A stretch of 8,260 bases of DNA, taken from assembly GCA_009839535.1 (NCBI GenBank), contig VXPN01000073.1:1-8260 (forward strand), written 5' to 3'. The stretch's first letter is position 1, and every line of letters begins with the position of its first letter. Shown here one piece after another: positions 1 through 6,480 of the stretch. Position numbers and translations under genes: made by a program. Under the pieces are notes generated by a model, which saw only the letters and a list, made by a program, of their open reading frames with translations, made no database searches and was not told where the DNA came from. The DNA comes from Boseongicola sp. SB0662_bin_57. GTDB lineage: Bacteria; Pseudomonadota; Alphaproteobacteria; Rhodobacterales; Rhodobacteraceae.

Positions 1-1
1 G

Positions 2-169
2 AGCCCGCACGGCTCGACGCTGGGCGGGAGCCACATCGGGATCTGCGCGAAGCCGAGCGACGAGCCGCACGTGCTGCACTGCGTGAAGGACCTTGGCAGC
101 GTCCTCTGGCCGCTCCAGGGCCTGGACGGGCGCGGCTGGCAGGTGGAGGGCGCCTACCGGTGGCTGTAG
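2..169 (+). CDS. Phage tail-assembly protein, C-terminal fragment (possibly NlpC/P60-like)
   Basis: Only the last 55 codons are inside the window; the gene starts upstream and ends at TAG 167-169. The frame reads ..HGSTLGGSHIGICAKPS.. then ..HVLHCVKDLGSVLW.. and ends ..VEGAYRWL. The pattern His-Ile-Gly-Ile followed about 14 residues later by Leu-His-Cys resembles the C-terminal strands of NlpC/P60 cell-wall peptidases. Phages commonly encode such a protein just before the tail tip gene, as lambda gpK lies shortly before gpJ. The stop overlaps the GTG start of the next gene by 10 bases, which implies translational coupling within one tail operon. The catalytic Cys would lie outside the window, so the family is inferred from a short piece and from position. 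It could also be another small tail-assembly protein. Confidence 0.5.
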   Translation, partial: SPHGSTLGGSHIGICAKPSDEPHVLHCVKDLGSVLWPLQGLDGRGWQVEGAYRWL

Positions 170-3100
170 GCGAGGGCGCACCCACGGGCGTCTCCGTCGA
201 CGTCTGGCCGCATCCGCTGACGTCGGAAGGCCAGCACGACGCCGTCGCTCCCGCCGGCGTCACGCTCGGCCAGGCCGTGCGCGACGCGGGCCTGGGGTCG
301 CGGCCCGTGCGCGCCTGGATCGACGGCCGCGAGGTCGACGCCGAGATCATGGACGGCCGCGCGCTCGCCGAGGGCGAGATCGTCACGCTCCGCGCCGACG
401 TGCGCGGCGGCGGAGGCGGCGGCGGCAACAAGGTCCTGCGCACCATCCTCTCGATCGCCGTCCTCGCGGCGGCCGTCTTCGTGCCCCCGCTTCTCGGCTT
501 CGCCGCCGGCACCGTCGGCGGCGCGCTGGCGAGCGCCGGGGTCCTGGTCGCGGGCAACCTCCTGGTCAACGCGCTGGTGCCGCCGGAGATCCCGCGCCTC
601 GACGGCCCCGGCAGCGACCGCAGCACGCCGGTCTACAGCCTGGCGGGCGGCGCGAACCGCGCAAGGCTCTACGCGCCGCTGCTCTGCGTCCTGGGCAGCC
701 ACCGCGTGTTCCCGGACCTCGCGGCGGCGGAGTACCAGACCTTCGAGGACGGCGAGCAGTTCCTGCACCAGATCTTCGACTTCGGCGTGGGCGACATCGA
801 CGTGACGGACCTGAAGTCCGGCGCGCAGGCGCTCTCCGGCTTCGACGGCGTCACGGAATACCGGGCGCTGGGCGGCGGGCAAATCACGCGGATCGCCGGC
901 AACGTCGACACGATCGCGGGCGCGCAGCTGGAGGACACGAACGCCGTGAGCCGCACGGCGCCCGCCTGCACGAGCTTCCAGGTCGACCTCGTCGCCCGCG
1001 TCTTCTCCATCAGCGACAAGGGCGAGACCGAGGAGAACAGCGTCTCGGTGGAGATCTCCTGGTCCGCGCCGGGCCAGGCCGGCGGCAGCGTCACGCGGAC
1101 GATCGGCACGCAGAGCCAGGCGAAGGACGGCGAGACCGTGTTCGTCCAGGACCAGCGGCGCATGACGGTGACGCAAGAGCTGCCCGCGCTCGCCGACTGG
1201 CAGGTTTCCGTCCGGCGCACGACCGCGCCGTCGGACGACGACCGCACCTACGACGACGTCGCCTTCACCGCGCTCCGCGCCTTCCAGCCGGACACCGGCG
1301 ACTACGCCGGGCGCAACCGCGTCGGCGTCCGCTTCAAGGCGTCCGCGCAGCTGCAGGGCCGTCTCGACCGCATCAGCGGCACCGTGCACCAGAAGGTGCC
1401 GGACCTGGTCGGCGGCTCCTGGAGCGCGCCGCGACGGACCTCGAACCCGGCATCCGTGTTCCGCTGGATCGCGCTCGGCGTCCGCGAGGGCGGCGCGCCG
1501 TGGATGGGCCTGCACCTGGCCGCGTCCAGGCTGGACGACGCGCAGATGCGCGCCTGGCACGCCTGGTGCGCGGCCGAGGGGCTGGCGTGCAACTTCGTGG
1601 TCGACCGCGAGCGCACCGTCGACGACCTCCTGCGCCTCGTCGCCCGCTGCGGCCGCGCCAGCCCGACATGGCAGAGCGGCAGGCTCGGCGTCGTGTTCGA
1701 CCGGGCCGGACAGGCGCCCACGGCGCTCGTGACGCCCGGCAACGTCGTGCAGGGATCCTTCGGCGTCGAGTGGGCGTCGGCCGCCGTGGCCGAGGAGATC
1801 GCCGTCCGCTACGTCGAGCCGATGCTGGACTGGCAGTGGAACACCGTGCGCAAGACCGTGCCCGGCGTCTCCGGCACGCCGGCGAGCACCGTCACCCAGA
1901 CGCTGGAGGGCGTCACCTCGGCCGCGCAGGCGGCCGCCGAGGCGGGCCTCCTGGCGGCGAGGCACGCGTACCAGCGCCGGCGGCTGACCTGGGAGATGTC
2001 GGCCGAGGGCCTCGCGATCCGGCGCGGCCAGGTGCTGAACGTCACCCACTCGCTGATCGACGGCGGCGTGACGGGGCGCCTCAGGGGCGGCGGCACGGAC
2101 CAGGTGCAGCTCGACCGCGAGGTGACGCTCACGGGCGACGACTGGATCGCGCTCAGGCTCCACGACGGCACCGTGCACACCTCGCGCGTGACGGCGGGCG
2201 CAGCCGCCGACAGGCTCCGACTGGCGACGCCGCTCAGGCTTCCGGCTGCGGATCCGGAACGGCCCGCCGTCGACGTGCTCTGGCGGCTCTACGACAGCGC
2301 CGAGCCGCCGCTCAGGGCAAAGGTGATCTCCACGGAGCCGCTCTCCGACCGCGCCGTGCGCATGGTCGCGATCGACGAGGACCCGCGATACTACGCGGGA
2401 AAGAACGCCGCGCCGGACAGCGTGGACTGGACGCAGGGCGGCCTGCCGGAGGTCGTCTTCCTGTCCGTGTCGCAGCGCCAGGTCAGGGCGGGGTCCGGGT
2501 ACGCGACGCAGATGGAGGTTGTGCTCACCGTGGCCGGTGCCTGGGTCGGCGGCGAGGTCCGCGTGGGGCGCGGCACCGCCGAGAGCGTCCGCACCGTGGC
2601 CCAGCTCACGGGCGCGAACCTCAGCGCACGCTGGATCGAGGAGCCGAAGGGCGAGATCACCATCACCGCGATCCCCTACCACGACGGCGGGCTGCACCCC
2701 GAAGGCGCGAAGAGCGTCGAGTGGGACTTCACGCCGCTCTACGACATCGCCCCGCCGACCGGGTTCTCGATCGTTGTGGCCGAGGACGGCACCCGCGAGT
2801 TTTTCTGGACTCCGCCTGACGATCCGGACTTGGCAGGCATCGTGATCCGATACCTGGAGGGCGACGTGGCGGACCCGGCGTGGGGCGCGATGACGCCCCT
2901 GCACCAAGGCGTGCTGACCGCATCGCCCTACGAGACCGTCCAGCTCGAAGCCGGGTTCCACACCTTTCTGGCGCGCGCGATCTCGACGTCGGGCGAGCTG
3001 TCGGACACGGTGCGCACGGCCACGCGTTTGGGCACGGCAAGGATCGGCGTCGCGCGGTGGTTTAGCGGCACGGGCGCGCCGCAGGACGCGCTCGGCGACG

Positions 3101-3456
3101 ATGGCGACTTCTACATTCAGGCCAACGGCACGCTTTGGCAGAAGGGTGAGACGACTTGGGCGGAACTGGCGGATCTGTCGCCTGCCGATGGCGCGCAGTG
3201 GTTCACGGGCGCAACCGATCCGGCTGCCACGCTCGGCATGGACGGGGACTGGTATTTCAGAACGGGGACCGGCACCGTAGCGGGCTCGATATACAGGAAG
3301 GTTTCGGGGGCGTGGGTCAAGCAGGTGGATATCGACCAAGGCACCGAAGGCGCACGGTGGCACGCGGGATCCGGTGTGCCGGCAGAGTCTCTTGGAGCCG
3401 TCGGCGATTGGTACTTCAACACCGACAACGGTCACGTCTACGAGAAGACCGCCTGA
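160..3456 (+). CDS. TipJ-type phage tail tip / host-specificity protein
   Basis: This 1098-residue protein is the likely central tail tip (lambda gpJ-like) that closes the tail and contacts the host. Residues 1-80 form a small beta-grasp-like segment (LGQAVRDAG, DGREVDAEIMDGRALAEGEIVTL). A run of seven glycines follows (83-89), then a hydrophobic Ala/Val/Leu stretch (about 95-140) like that of tail-assembly protein I. Residues 159-200 (YSLAGGANRARLYAPLLCVLGSHRVFP) match the start of the tip core in TipJ-type proteins. The middle section contains elements typical of gpJ relatives, including CNFVVDRERTVDDLLR, WQWNTV and EGLAIRRGQVLNV. From residue 865 an Fn3-like domain begins (PTGFSIVV.. REFFWTPP), and residues 965-1098 hold three related repeats. 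The GTG start at 160 has a GGAGGG at about 144-149 and overlaps the upstream stop. Base composition falls after about position 2750, which suggests that the C-terminal part was exchanged. The family call is good; exact domain limits are by eye. Confidence 0.85.
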   Translation: MAVGEGAPTGVSVDVWPHPLTSEGQHDAVAPAGVTLGQAVRDAGLGSRPVRAWIDGREVDAEIMDGRALAEGEIVTLRADVRGGGGGGGNKVLRTILSIAVLAAAVFVPPLLGFAAGTVGGALASAGVLVAGNLLVNALVPPEIPRLDGPGSDRSTPVYSLAGGANRARLYAPLLCVLGSHRVFPDLAAAEYQTFEDGEQFLHQIFDFGVGDIDVTDLKSGAQALSGFDGVTEYRALGGGQITRIAGNVDTIAGAQLEDTNAVSRTAPACTSFQVDLVARVFSISDKGETEENSVSVEISWSAPGQAGGSVTRTIGTQSQAKDGETVFVQDQRRMTVTQELPALADWQVSVRRTTAPSDDDRTYDDVAFTALRAFQPDTGDYAGRNRVGVRFKASAQLQGRLDRISGTVHQKVPDLVGGSWSAPRRTSNPASVFRWIALGVREGGAPWMGLHLAASRLDDAQMRAWHAWCAAEGLACNFVVDRERTVDDLLRLVARCGRASPTWQSGRLGVVFDRAGQAPTALVTPGNVVQGSFGVEWASAAVAEEIAVRYVEPMLDWQWNTVRKTVPGVSGTPASTVTQTLEGVTSAAQAAAEAGLLAARHAYQRRRLTWEMSAEGLAIRRGQVLNVTHSLIDGGVTGRLRGGGTDQVQLDREVTLTGDDWIALRLHDGTVHTSRVTAGAAADRLRLATPLRLPAADPERPAVDVLWRLYDSAEPPLRAKVISTEPLSDRAVRMVAIDEDPRYYAGKNAAPDSVDWTQGGLPEVVFLSVSQRQVRAGSGYATQMEVVLTVAGAWVGGEVRVGRGTAESVRTVAQLTGANLSARWIEEPKGEITITAIPYHDGGLHPEGAKSVEWDFTPLYDIAPPTGFSIVVAEDGTREFFWTPPDDPDLAGIVIRYLEGDVADPAWGAMTPLHQGVLTASPYETVQLEAGFHTFLARAISTSGELSDTVRTATRLGTARIGVARWFSGTGAPQDALGDDGDFYIQANGTLWQKGETTWAELADLSPADGAQWFTGATDPAATLGMDGDWYFRTGTGTVAGSIYRKVSGAWVKQVDIDQGTEGARWHAGSGVPAESLGAVGDWYFNTDNGHVYEKTA
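3052..3453 (+). repeat. Three tandem protein repeats at the C-terminus of the tail tip protein
   Basis: The tip protein ends in three related units at residues 965-1011 (ARWFSGTGAPQDALGDDGDFY), 1012-1064 (AQWFTGATDPAATLGMDGDWY) and 1065-1098 (ARWHAGSGVPAESLGAVGDWY). The shared pattern is A-x-W-x-x-G-x-x-x-P-x-x-x-L-G-x-x-G-D-x-Y, followed by an Asn/Thr/Gly turn and a Tyr/Trp-x-Lys strand. The third unit stops right after VYEKTA, so it is shortened compared with the other two. Repeats of this kind are common in phage tip and fibre proteins and probably form small beta modules that hold or display receptor-binding parts. DNA identity between the copies is low, so they are old or recombined duplications. 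Confidence 0.8.
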
Positions 3457-3764
3457 TGCCTTGGACGTTTCGATTCGACAGCACAGGGCCCAAGGGCCGG
3501 AAAGGGGATCCCGGCCGGTCGTTTTCGGACGTGGTGCTGGCGGACAGCGGCACGTATTTCAGGCACGCGCGTTTTGCCGTCGGAAGCGATCCTGGCGCGT
3601 CTGGAGAAACATCCGGCAGCGAAGGCCGCTTCATTGGCATCTTCAGGTCGTCCGAGGAGAGCGTGTCCGGCGGCAAGGCCCTGAAAATGGAGGCGCGGAT
3701 CGGCAGATTTTACACAAGAAGCGGCTTCATCAGCCACTACGCATACGGGGCTTGGCCGGTCTGA
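3456..3764 (+). CDS. Small collagen-like tail fibre protein 1
   Basis: A 102-residue protein that begins MPWTFRFDSTGPKGRKGDPG. After the MPWxFRxD motif come four Gly-X-Y triplets (GPK GRK GDP GRS), a short collagen-like stretch that could nucleate a trimer. The rest (VVLADSGTYFRHARFAVGSD to GFISHYAYGAWPV) has the strand-rich look of a small beta domain but no family that I recognise. The ATG shares its A with the TGA of the tail tip gene (TGATG), so translation is probably by re-initiation; only a weak GAGAAG lies at 3442-3447. The frame is open well upstream (an in-frame ATG at 3156), but that start would lie deep inside the tip gene, and the MPW motif recurs at the next two genes, so 3456 is the right start. 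A role as a receptor-binding tip or tail decoration is inferred from position and collagen-like content. Confidence 0.75.
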   Translation: MPWTFRFDSTGPKGRKGDPGRSFSDVVLADSGTYFRHARFAVGSDPGASGETSGSEGRFIGIFRSSEESVSGGKALKMEARIGRFYTRSGFISHYAYGAWPV

Positions 3765-4033
3765 TGCCCTGGGAGTTTCGCAAGGACGTCACAGGACCCA
3801 AGGGCGACCCGGGCGATCCTGGAACAAGCGGGCGCGTGGTAGGCGGCCAGGAGTACTTTGACGCTGTCCGCGCCTCGGGCGGAACGCATCCCCTCATTTC
3901 AAGCATTTTCGACATTCGCGGCTTCGAGGAGGCCGGATCCGACAGCAAGGGGCTGTGGATCCAATGGAGGTACGGATACTACAGCGGCTCAGTTGTGAAC
4001 CCGGTCTGGAACGAAGGGCCGTGGCCGACCTGA
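3764..4033 (+). CDS. Small collagen-like tail fibre protein 2
   Basis: An 89-residue paralogue of the preceding gene. It starts MPWEFRKDVTGPKGDPGDPG, with five Gly-X-Y triplets (GPK GDP GDP GTS GRV), and ends ..NPVWNEGPWPT, close to the ..YAYGAWPV end of its neighbour. Between these shared ends the sequence differs (QEYFDAVRASGGTHPLISSIFDIRGFEE, KGLWIQWRYGYYSG), so only the frame of the protein is conserved. The ATG overlaps the previous TGA by one base (TGATG), and there is no good Shine-Dalgarno sequence upstream, so expression should depend on the upstream gene. The function is probably like that of its neighbour: a short trimeric receptor-binding or capping protein on the tail tip. This is inference; no known domain beyond the collagen-like stretch is visible. 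Confidence 0.75.
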   Translation: MPWEFRKDVTGPKGDPGDPGTSGRVVGGQEYFDAVRASGGTHPLISSIFDIRGFEEAGSDSKGLWIQWRYGYYSGSVVNPVWNEGPWPT

Positions 4034-4881
4034 TGCCTTGGGAGTTTCGCAGGGACATCACAGGACCCCCGGGCAAAGAGGGTACGGACGGCGTGGCGGC
4101 CGACCCGAACAGGTACTACAAGCTCTTTGCGCATGACGAGATCGATTCCGGCGTGTCCCTGCCAAAGCTGATCAGCATCGCCGGCACCGAGTACAGCGTC
4201 GGCGTTGAAAAGGGCATGCGAATTCGCGCGACGCACACGTCGCAAGTGATCACGCCGCCGCCACAAAAGACACTGACGACCTTCGTGGGAGCAACGCAAG
4301 ACGAGGTCCTGGTAGGCACGTCCGTGACCTTCACGTCCACCGTTGGCGGCACCGCAACCGGTCCGATTTCGCGCCAGTGGCAGCGCGCAACCAGTGCGAG
4401 CGGACCGTTCACGAACGTCGGGACCGGCGCCTCAACATATTCGGTTTCGCGCTCGACCGCCGGCACGTACTACGTCCGGTGCGTCGTCACGCGGGACGGC
4501 CTGACCGCAACCAGCAACGTGGACTCTGTCACGTGGATGAGCCGTCCGGTCAGCACGTCGTTTTTCGACAGAATGGAACTGACGAGAGGCGGGGGCATCG
4601 GCAGCATATCAGAAAATATATTCGTCGAAGCGTTTCTCGAATCGGGATTTCTCTACGCTGATTTCACGGCGACGGCCACGAAGACGGCCGGGCCGACGCT
4701 GAACGACTCAGGCGGTGCGATGTTTCTGGTTTCGGGCACCTTTGCCCGTACGTTCTCCCCCGCAGGCGGCTTGTTCGCAGGCGCCGAACTGCCGCACGGA
4801 ACCTATTCGTTTAGTGTCACCGTGACCCGCAAGTCAGATTCCAGGACCGAAACGAAAAGCGCCAGCATCACGATCACCTAA
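4033..4881 (+). CDS. Collagen-like tail fibre protein 3 with an Ig-like domain
   Basis: A 282-residue protein with the same N-terminus as the two genes before it (MPWEFRRDITGPPGKEGTDG, four Gly-X-Y triplets) but a much longer body. Residues 80-170 look like a bacterial/phage Ig-like domain: a core Trp in SRQWQRATSASGPFTNVG (W116), a TYSVSRSTAGTYYVRC strand with the classic Tyr-x-Cys (C150), then SNVDSVTW. C150 is the only cysteine in the protein, so the usual disulphide is absent. Residues 170-282 form a second strand-rich part (FVEAFLESGFLYADFTATAT, GTYSFSVTVT, SASITIT), possibly another beta-sandwich. Ig-like domains on phage tails usually bind weakly to surface sugars. The ATG overlaps the previous TGA by one base. 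Part of the gene is AT-rich compared with the tip gene (28 of 60 bases are G or C at 4561-4620), a sign of separate origin. The earlier in-frame ATG at 3955 lies inside the preceding gene and is not used. Confidence 0.75.
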   Translation: MPWEFRRDITGPPGKEGTDGVAADPNRYYKLFAHDEIDSGVSLPKLISIAGTEYSVGVEKGMRIRATHTSQVITPPPQKTLTTFVGATQDEVLVGTSVTFTSTVGGTATGPISRQWQRATSASGPFTNVGTGASTYSVSRSTAGTYYVRCVVTRDGLTATSNVDSVTWMSRPVSTSFFDRMELTRGGGIGSISENIFVEAFLESGFLYADFTATATKTAGPTLNDSGGAMFLVSGTFARTFSPAGGLFAGAELPHGTYSFSVTVTRKSDSRTETKSASITIT

Positions 4882-4888
4882 AGGCAAC

Positions 4889-4895
4889 GAGGAGG
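4889..4895 (+). promoter_or_regulatory. Strong ribosome binding site for the 508-residue protein
   Basis: GAGGAGG lies 6 bases before the ATG at 4902. It is the best Shine-Dalgarno match in the tail operon and decides this start. The three preceding genes lack one and depend on stop/start overlap, so this gene can be translated independently. Confidence 0.75.
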
Positions 4896-4901
4896 CCAAA
4901 A

Positions 4902-6428
4902 ATGACCATGATCTTTCCGAATTATGGAGTACGCCCGCGAGAAAACGTGTCAGGCGGGATTCCGGACAAGGCAGACGGGTTGCCGTTCTCGCGCATGCAC
5001 TACCTGATGACGCAAGTCACGCAGAAGATCGCCGGTGGCGTGGTGCCCGGCTGGGGGTGGGAAACGGCGCTGCCGTACGGCACAGCCTGGGCGTCGAAAA
5101 CGGACGAGGAAAGGCTTGCTGCGCACGATGCCGGATGGATGTTTACCGAGGCAATCTGGGAGGACGTGCCGTGGGGCGAGGACAGCGGCCTTTGGGAGAT
5201 GCGTGCCAACAGCCATGATGATCGGCGCATCGTCTGGCAGCCGTGGCCTTCATACACGCGCGAAAACCTGGGGCCAAAGCCGACTTGGAACGAGGTCTGG
5301 GATCTCCTGAGGGAGGCAAACGTGCGCGACTGGATTTACAGGCTGCCGGGCGTCCAGCAGCTGGTAGACGATTCCAGGGACAGCATGGCCAACAGCCCGG
5401 TTGCGTTGCCTGGACTGCCCCAACTGCACGTGGGCGGTGGCATGGAGCACATGCCCGCGATGATCCATGCCGTGTCGGCGTCAGATCTTGCGGGCGCCGA
5501 GTTCACCCCGGCTGTGCTGCGGACCGCGGACAAGGCGGGACAGGCGCCGATCTGGACACGGCAGGCGGCGCACGTGCTGCTTGGGAAGCTGACCTCTCAG
5601 ACGAATGTTGCCGAGAGCGCCTACAACATGGTTCGCATCCAGTATGACCGGCTGGTTGCGCCTGTCCTGCACCCAGCGGCCGGACTTCCGGGAAACCCGA
5701 GCAACGCGGAGGTTCTTGCCGCCCGCGAACAGGCGCTGCAAAAGGTCTTCGACTTTGTGTCTCCTGAGCGTCTGGGCGCAGCGTTTGAGGCGGCGATTGG
5801 CGCACTCTCGCGGCTGCCTGATGACTTGCCGACCTTGCGGGGGGTTTTGATCGAGCGGATCGAGGCCGCTGCCATGAGGCGCGTGAAGGAAATCAAGGGA
5901 GCCAAGACCCAACAGGGCGTTGACGTGCCGCCTGCGTGCTTGGACATGGCTCGCGCCTTGGAGGAAGTGAGCCAGGCTTGCGCGATCGGAATTCAGAAGA
6001 TTGACGCTGCTGCGGACGCGACCGCGACGAAGGCGGCTTTTGATGCGGGCGTCGCGACCATCAACGCCGTCACGCCGCTGAACGTGCCGGAGCTGTTCGA
6101 CGCGTCGGACGCCGAGGTCGCAGGCGACGTGACGGTGACGCAGAGCACGCCGGTGAAGCTGATCGCGAAACAACCTGCCGGAAAAGACATTGCGGGCGTC
6201 GTTTCCGTCGCGGCCAGGGCGCGAGTGTTCAAGCCAGGTGCCTTCGTGGCCGTGACGAGCGAAATCAACGACAGCGGCGACTTTGCGCAATTGGTGATTT
6301 TGCTAAGCCCGCCTGAGGCAGAAGACGAAACGCTGGATTACGACGTGGTTGTGCGGAACCTCTGCGGTCCTGCGCCACGCCGCGTTGTCAGCATCACCAG
6401 GCCGGCGGGTGCATTGAAGCCGCTGTAA
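4902..6428 (+). CDS. Phage tail-associated protein of unknown function, 508 residues
   Basis: I do not recognise a family. It lies 20 bases after the collagen-like genes and is read in the same direction, so it is probably a tail appendage or minor tail protein. Three parts can be seen. Residues 1-150 are rich in aromatic residues, with twelve Trp between 51 and 144 (WGWETALPYGTAW, AIWEDVPWGEDSGLW, WQPWPSY). Residues 220-390 look mostly helical (AREQALQKVFDFV, LIERIEAAAMRRVKEIKG, MARALEEVSQACAIGIQKIDAAADATATKAAF), possibly a trimeric helical shaft. Residues 400-508 look like a beta-sandwich (GDVTVTQSTPVKLIA, AFVAVTSEI, AQLVILLSP, DYDVVVRNL). There is no signal peptide or membrane segment. The Trp-rich part could bind sugars, but this is a guess. 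Base composition is intermediate between the tip gene and the third fibre gene. Confidence 0.7.
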   Translation: MTMIFPNYGVRPRENVSGGIPDKADGLPFSRMHYLMTQVTQKIAGGVVPGWGWETALPYGTAWASKTDEERLAAHDAGWMFTEAIWEDVPWGEDSGLWEMRANSHDDRRIVWQPWPSYTRENLGPKPTWNEVWDLLREANVRDWIYRLPGVQQLVDDSRDSMANSPVALPGLPQLHVGGGMEHMPAMIHAVSASDLAGAEFTPAVLRTADKAGQAPIWTRQAAHVLLGKLTSQTNVAESAYNMVRIQYDRLVAPVLHPAAGLPGNPSNAEVLAAREQALQKVFDFVSPERLGAAFEAAIGALSRLPDDLPTLRGVLIERIEAAAMRRVKEIKGAKTQQGVDVPPACLDMARALEEVSQACAIGIQKIDAAADATATKAAFDAGVATINAVTPLNVPELFDASDAEVAGDVTVTQSTPVKLIAKQPAGKDIAGVVSVAARARVFKPGAFVAVTSEINDSGDFAQLVILLSPPEAEDETLDYDVVVRNLCGPAPRRVVSITRPAGALKPL

Positions 6429-6468
6429 GATCGCGCTACGGTCCGGAAGTGCCATGAGCCACAGACCC

Positions 6469-6475
6469 GGGAGGA
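6469..6475 (+). promoter_or_regulatory. Ribosome binding site that fixes the lipoprotein start
   Basis: GGGAGGA lies 5 bases before the ATG at 6481. An in-frame ATG at 6454 has no such site and would put nine extra residues (MSHRPGRKD) before the signal peptide, so 6481 is preferred. Confidence 0.75.
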
Positions 6476-6480
6476 AAGAC

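Larger units (their letters stand above)
3454..4074 (+). repeat. Threefold stop/start junction repeat (TGATGCC-TGG) encoding a shared N-terminus
   Basis: Three copies of a sequence of about 45 bases begin at 3454, 3762 and 4031. Each starts TGATGCCYTGG, where TGA ends one gene and the overlapping ATG starts the next, and continues through the TTTCG and ACAGGRCCC segments that encode FR and TGP. Copies two and three are nearly identical at the DNA level for about 40 bases and also share the preceding GTGGCCG/TTGGCCG stretch, so the duplicated unit spans the gene junction. The genes step through three reading frames in turn. This layout fits duplication of a cassette followed by replacement of the C-terminal part. 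Confidence 0.8.

Noticed and set aside
93..2819. Open frame of 908 codons on the plus strand in another frame
   Set aside because: Overlaps the tail tip gene throughout and encodes Arg/Ala/Gly-rich noise typical of shifted frames in GC-rich DNA.
154..3435. Open frame of 1093 codons on the minus strand
   Set aside because: It is a shadow of the GC-rich tail tip gene; its product is a low-complexity Arg/Ala/Val sequence with no domain features.
3156..3455. Upstream extension of the first collagen-like gene
   Set aside because: It lies inside the tail tip gene and gives an unrelated leader; the conserved MPW start recurs at all three junctions.
6454..6480. Earlier ATG for the lipoprotein
   Set aside because: No ribosome binding site, and it would place MSHRPGRKD before a normal signal peptide.
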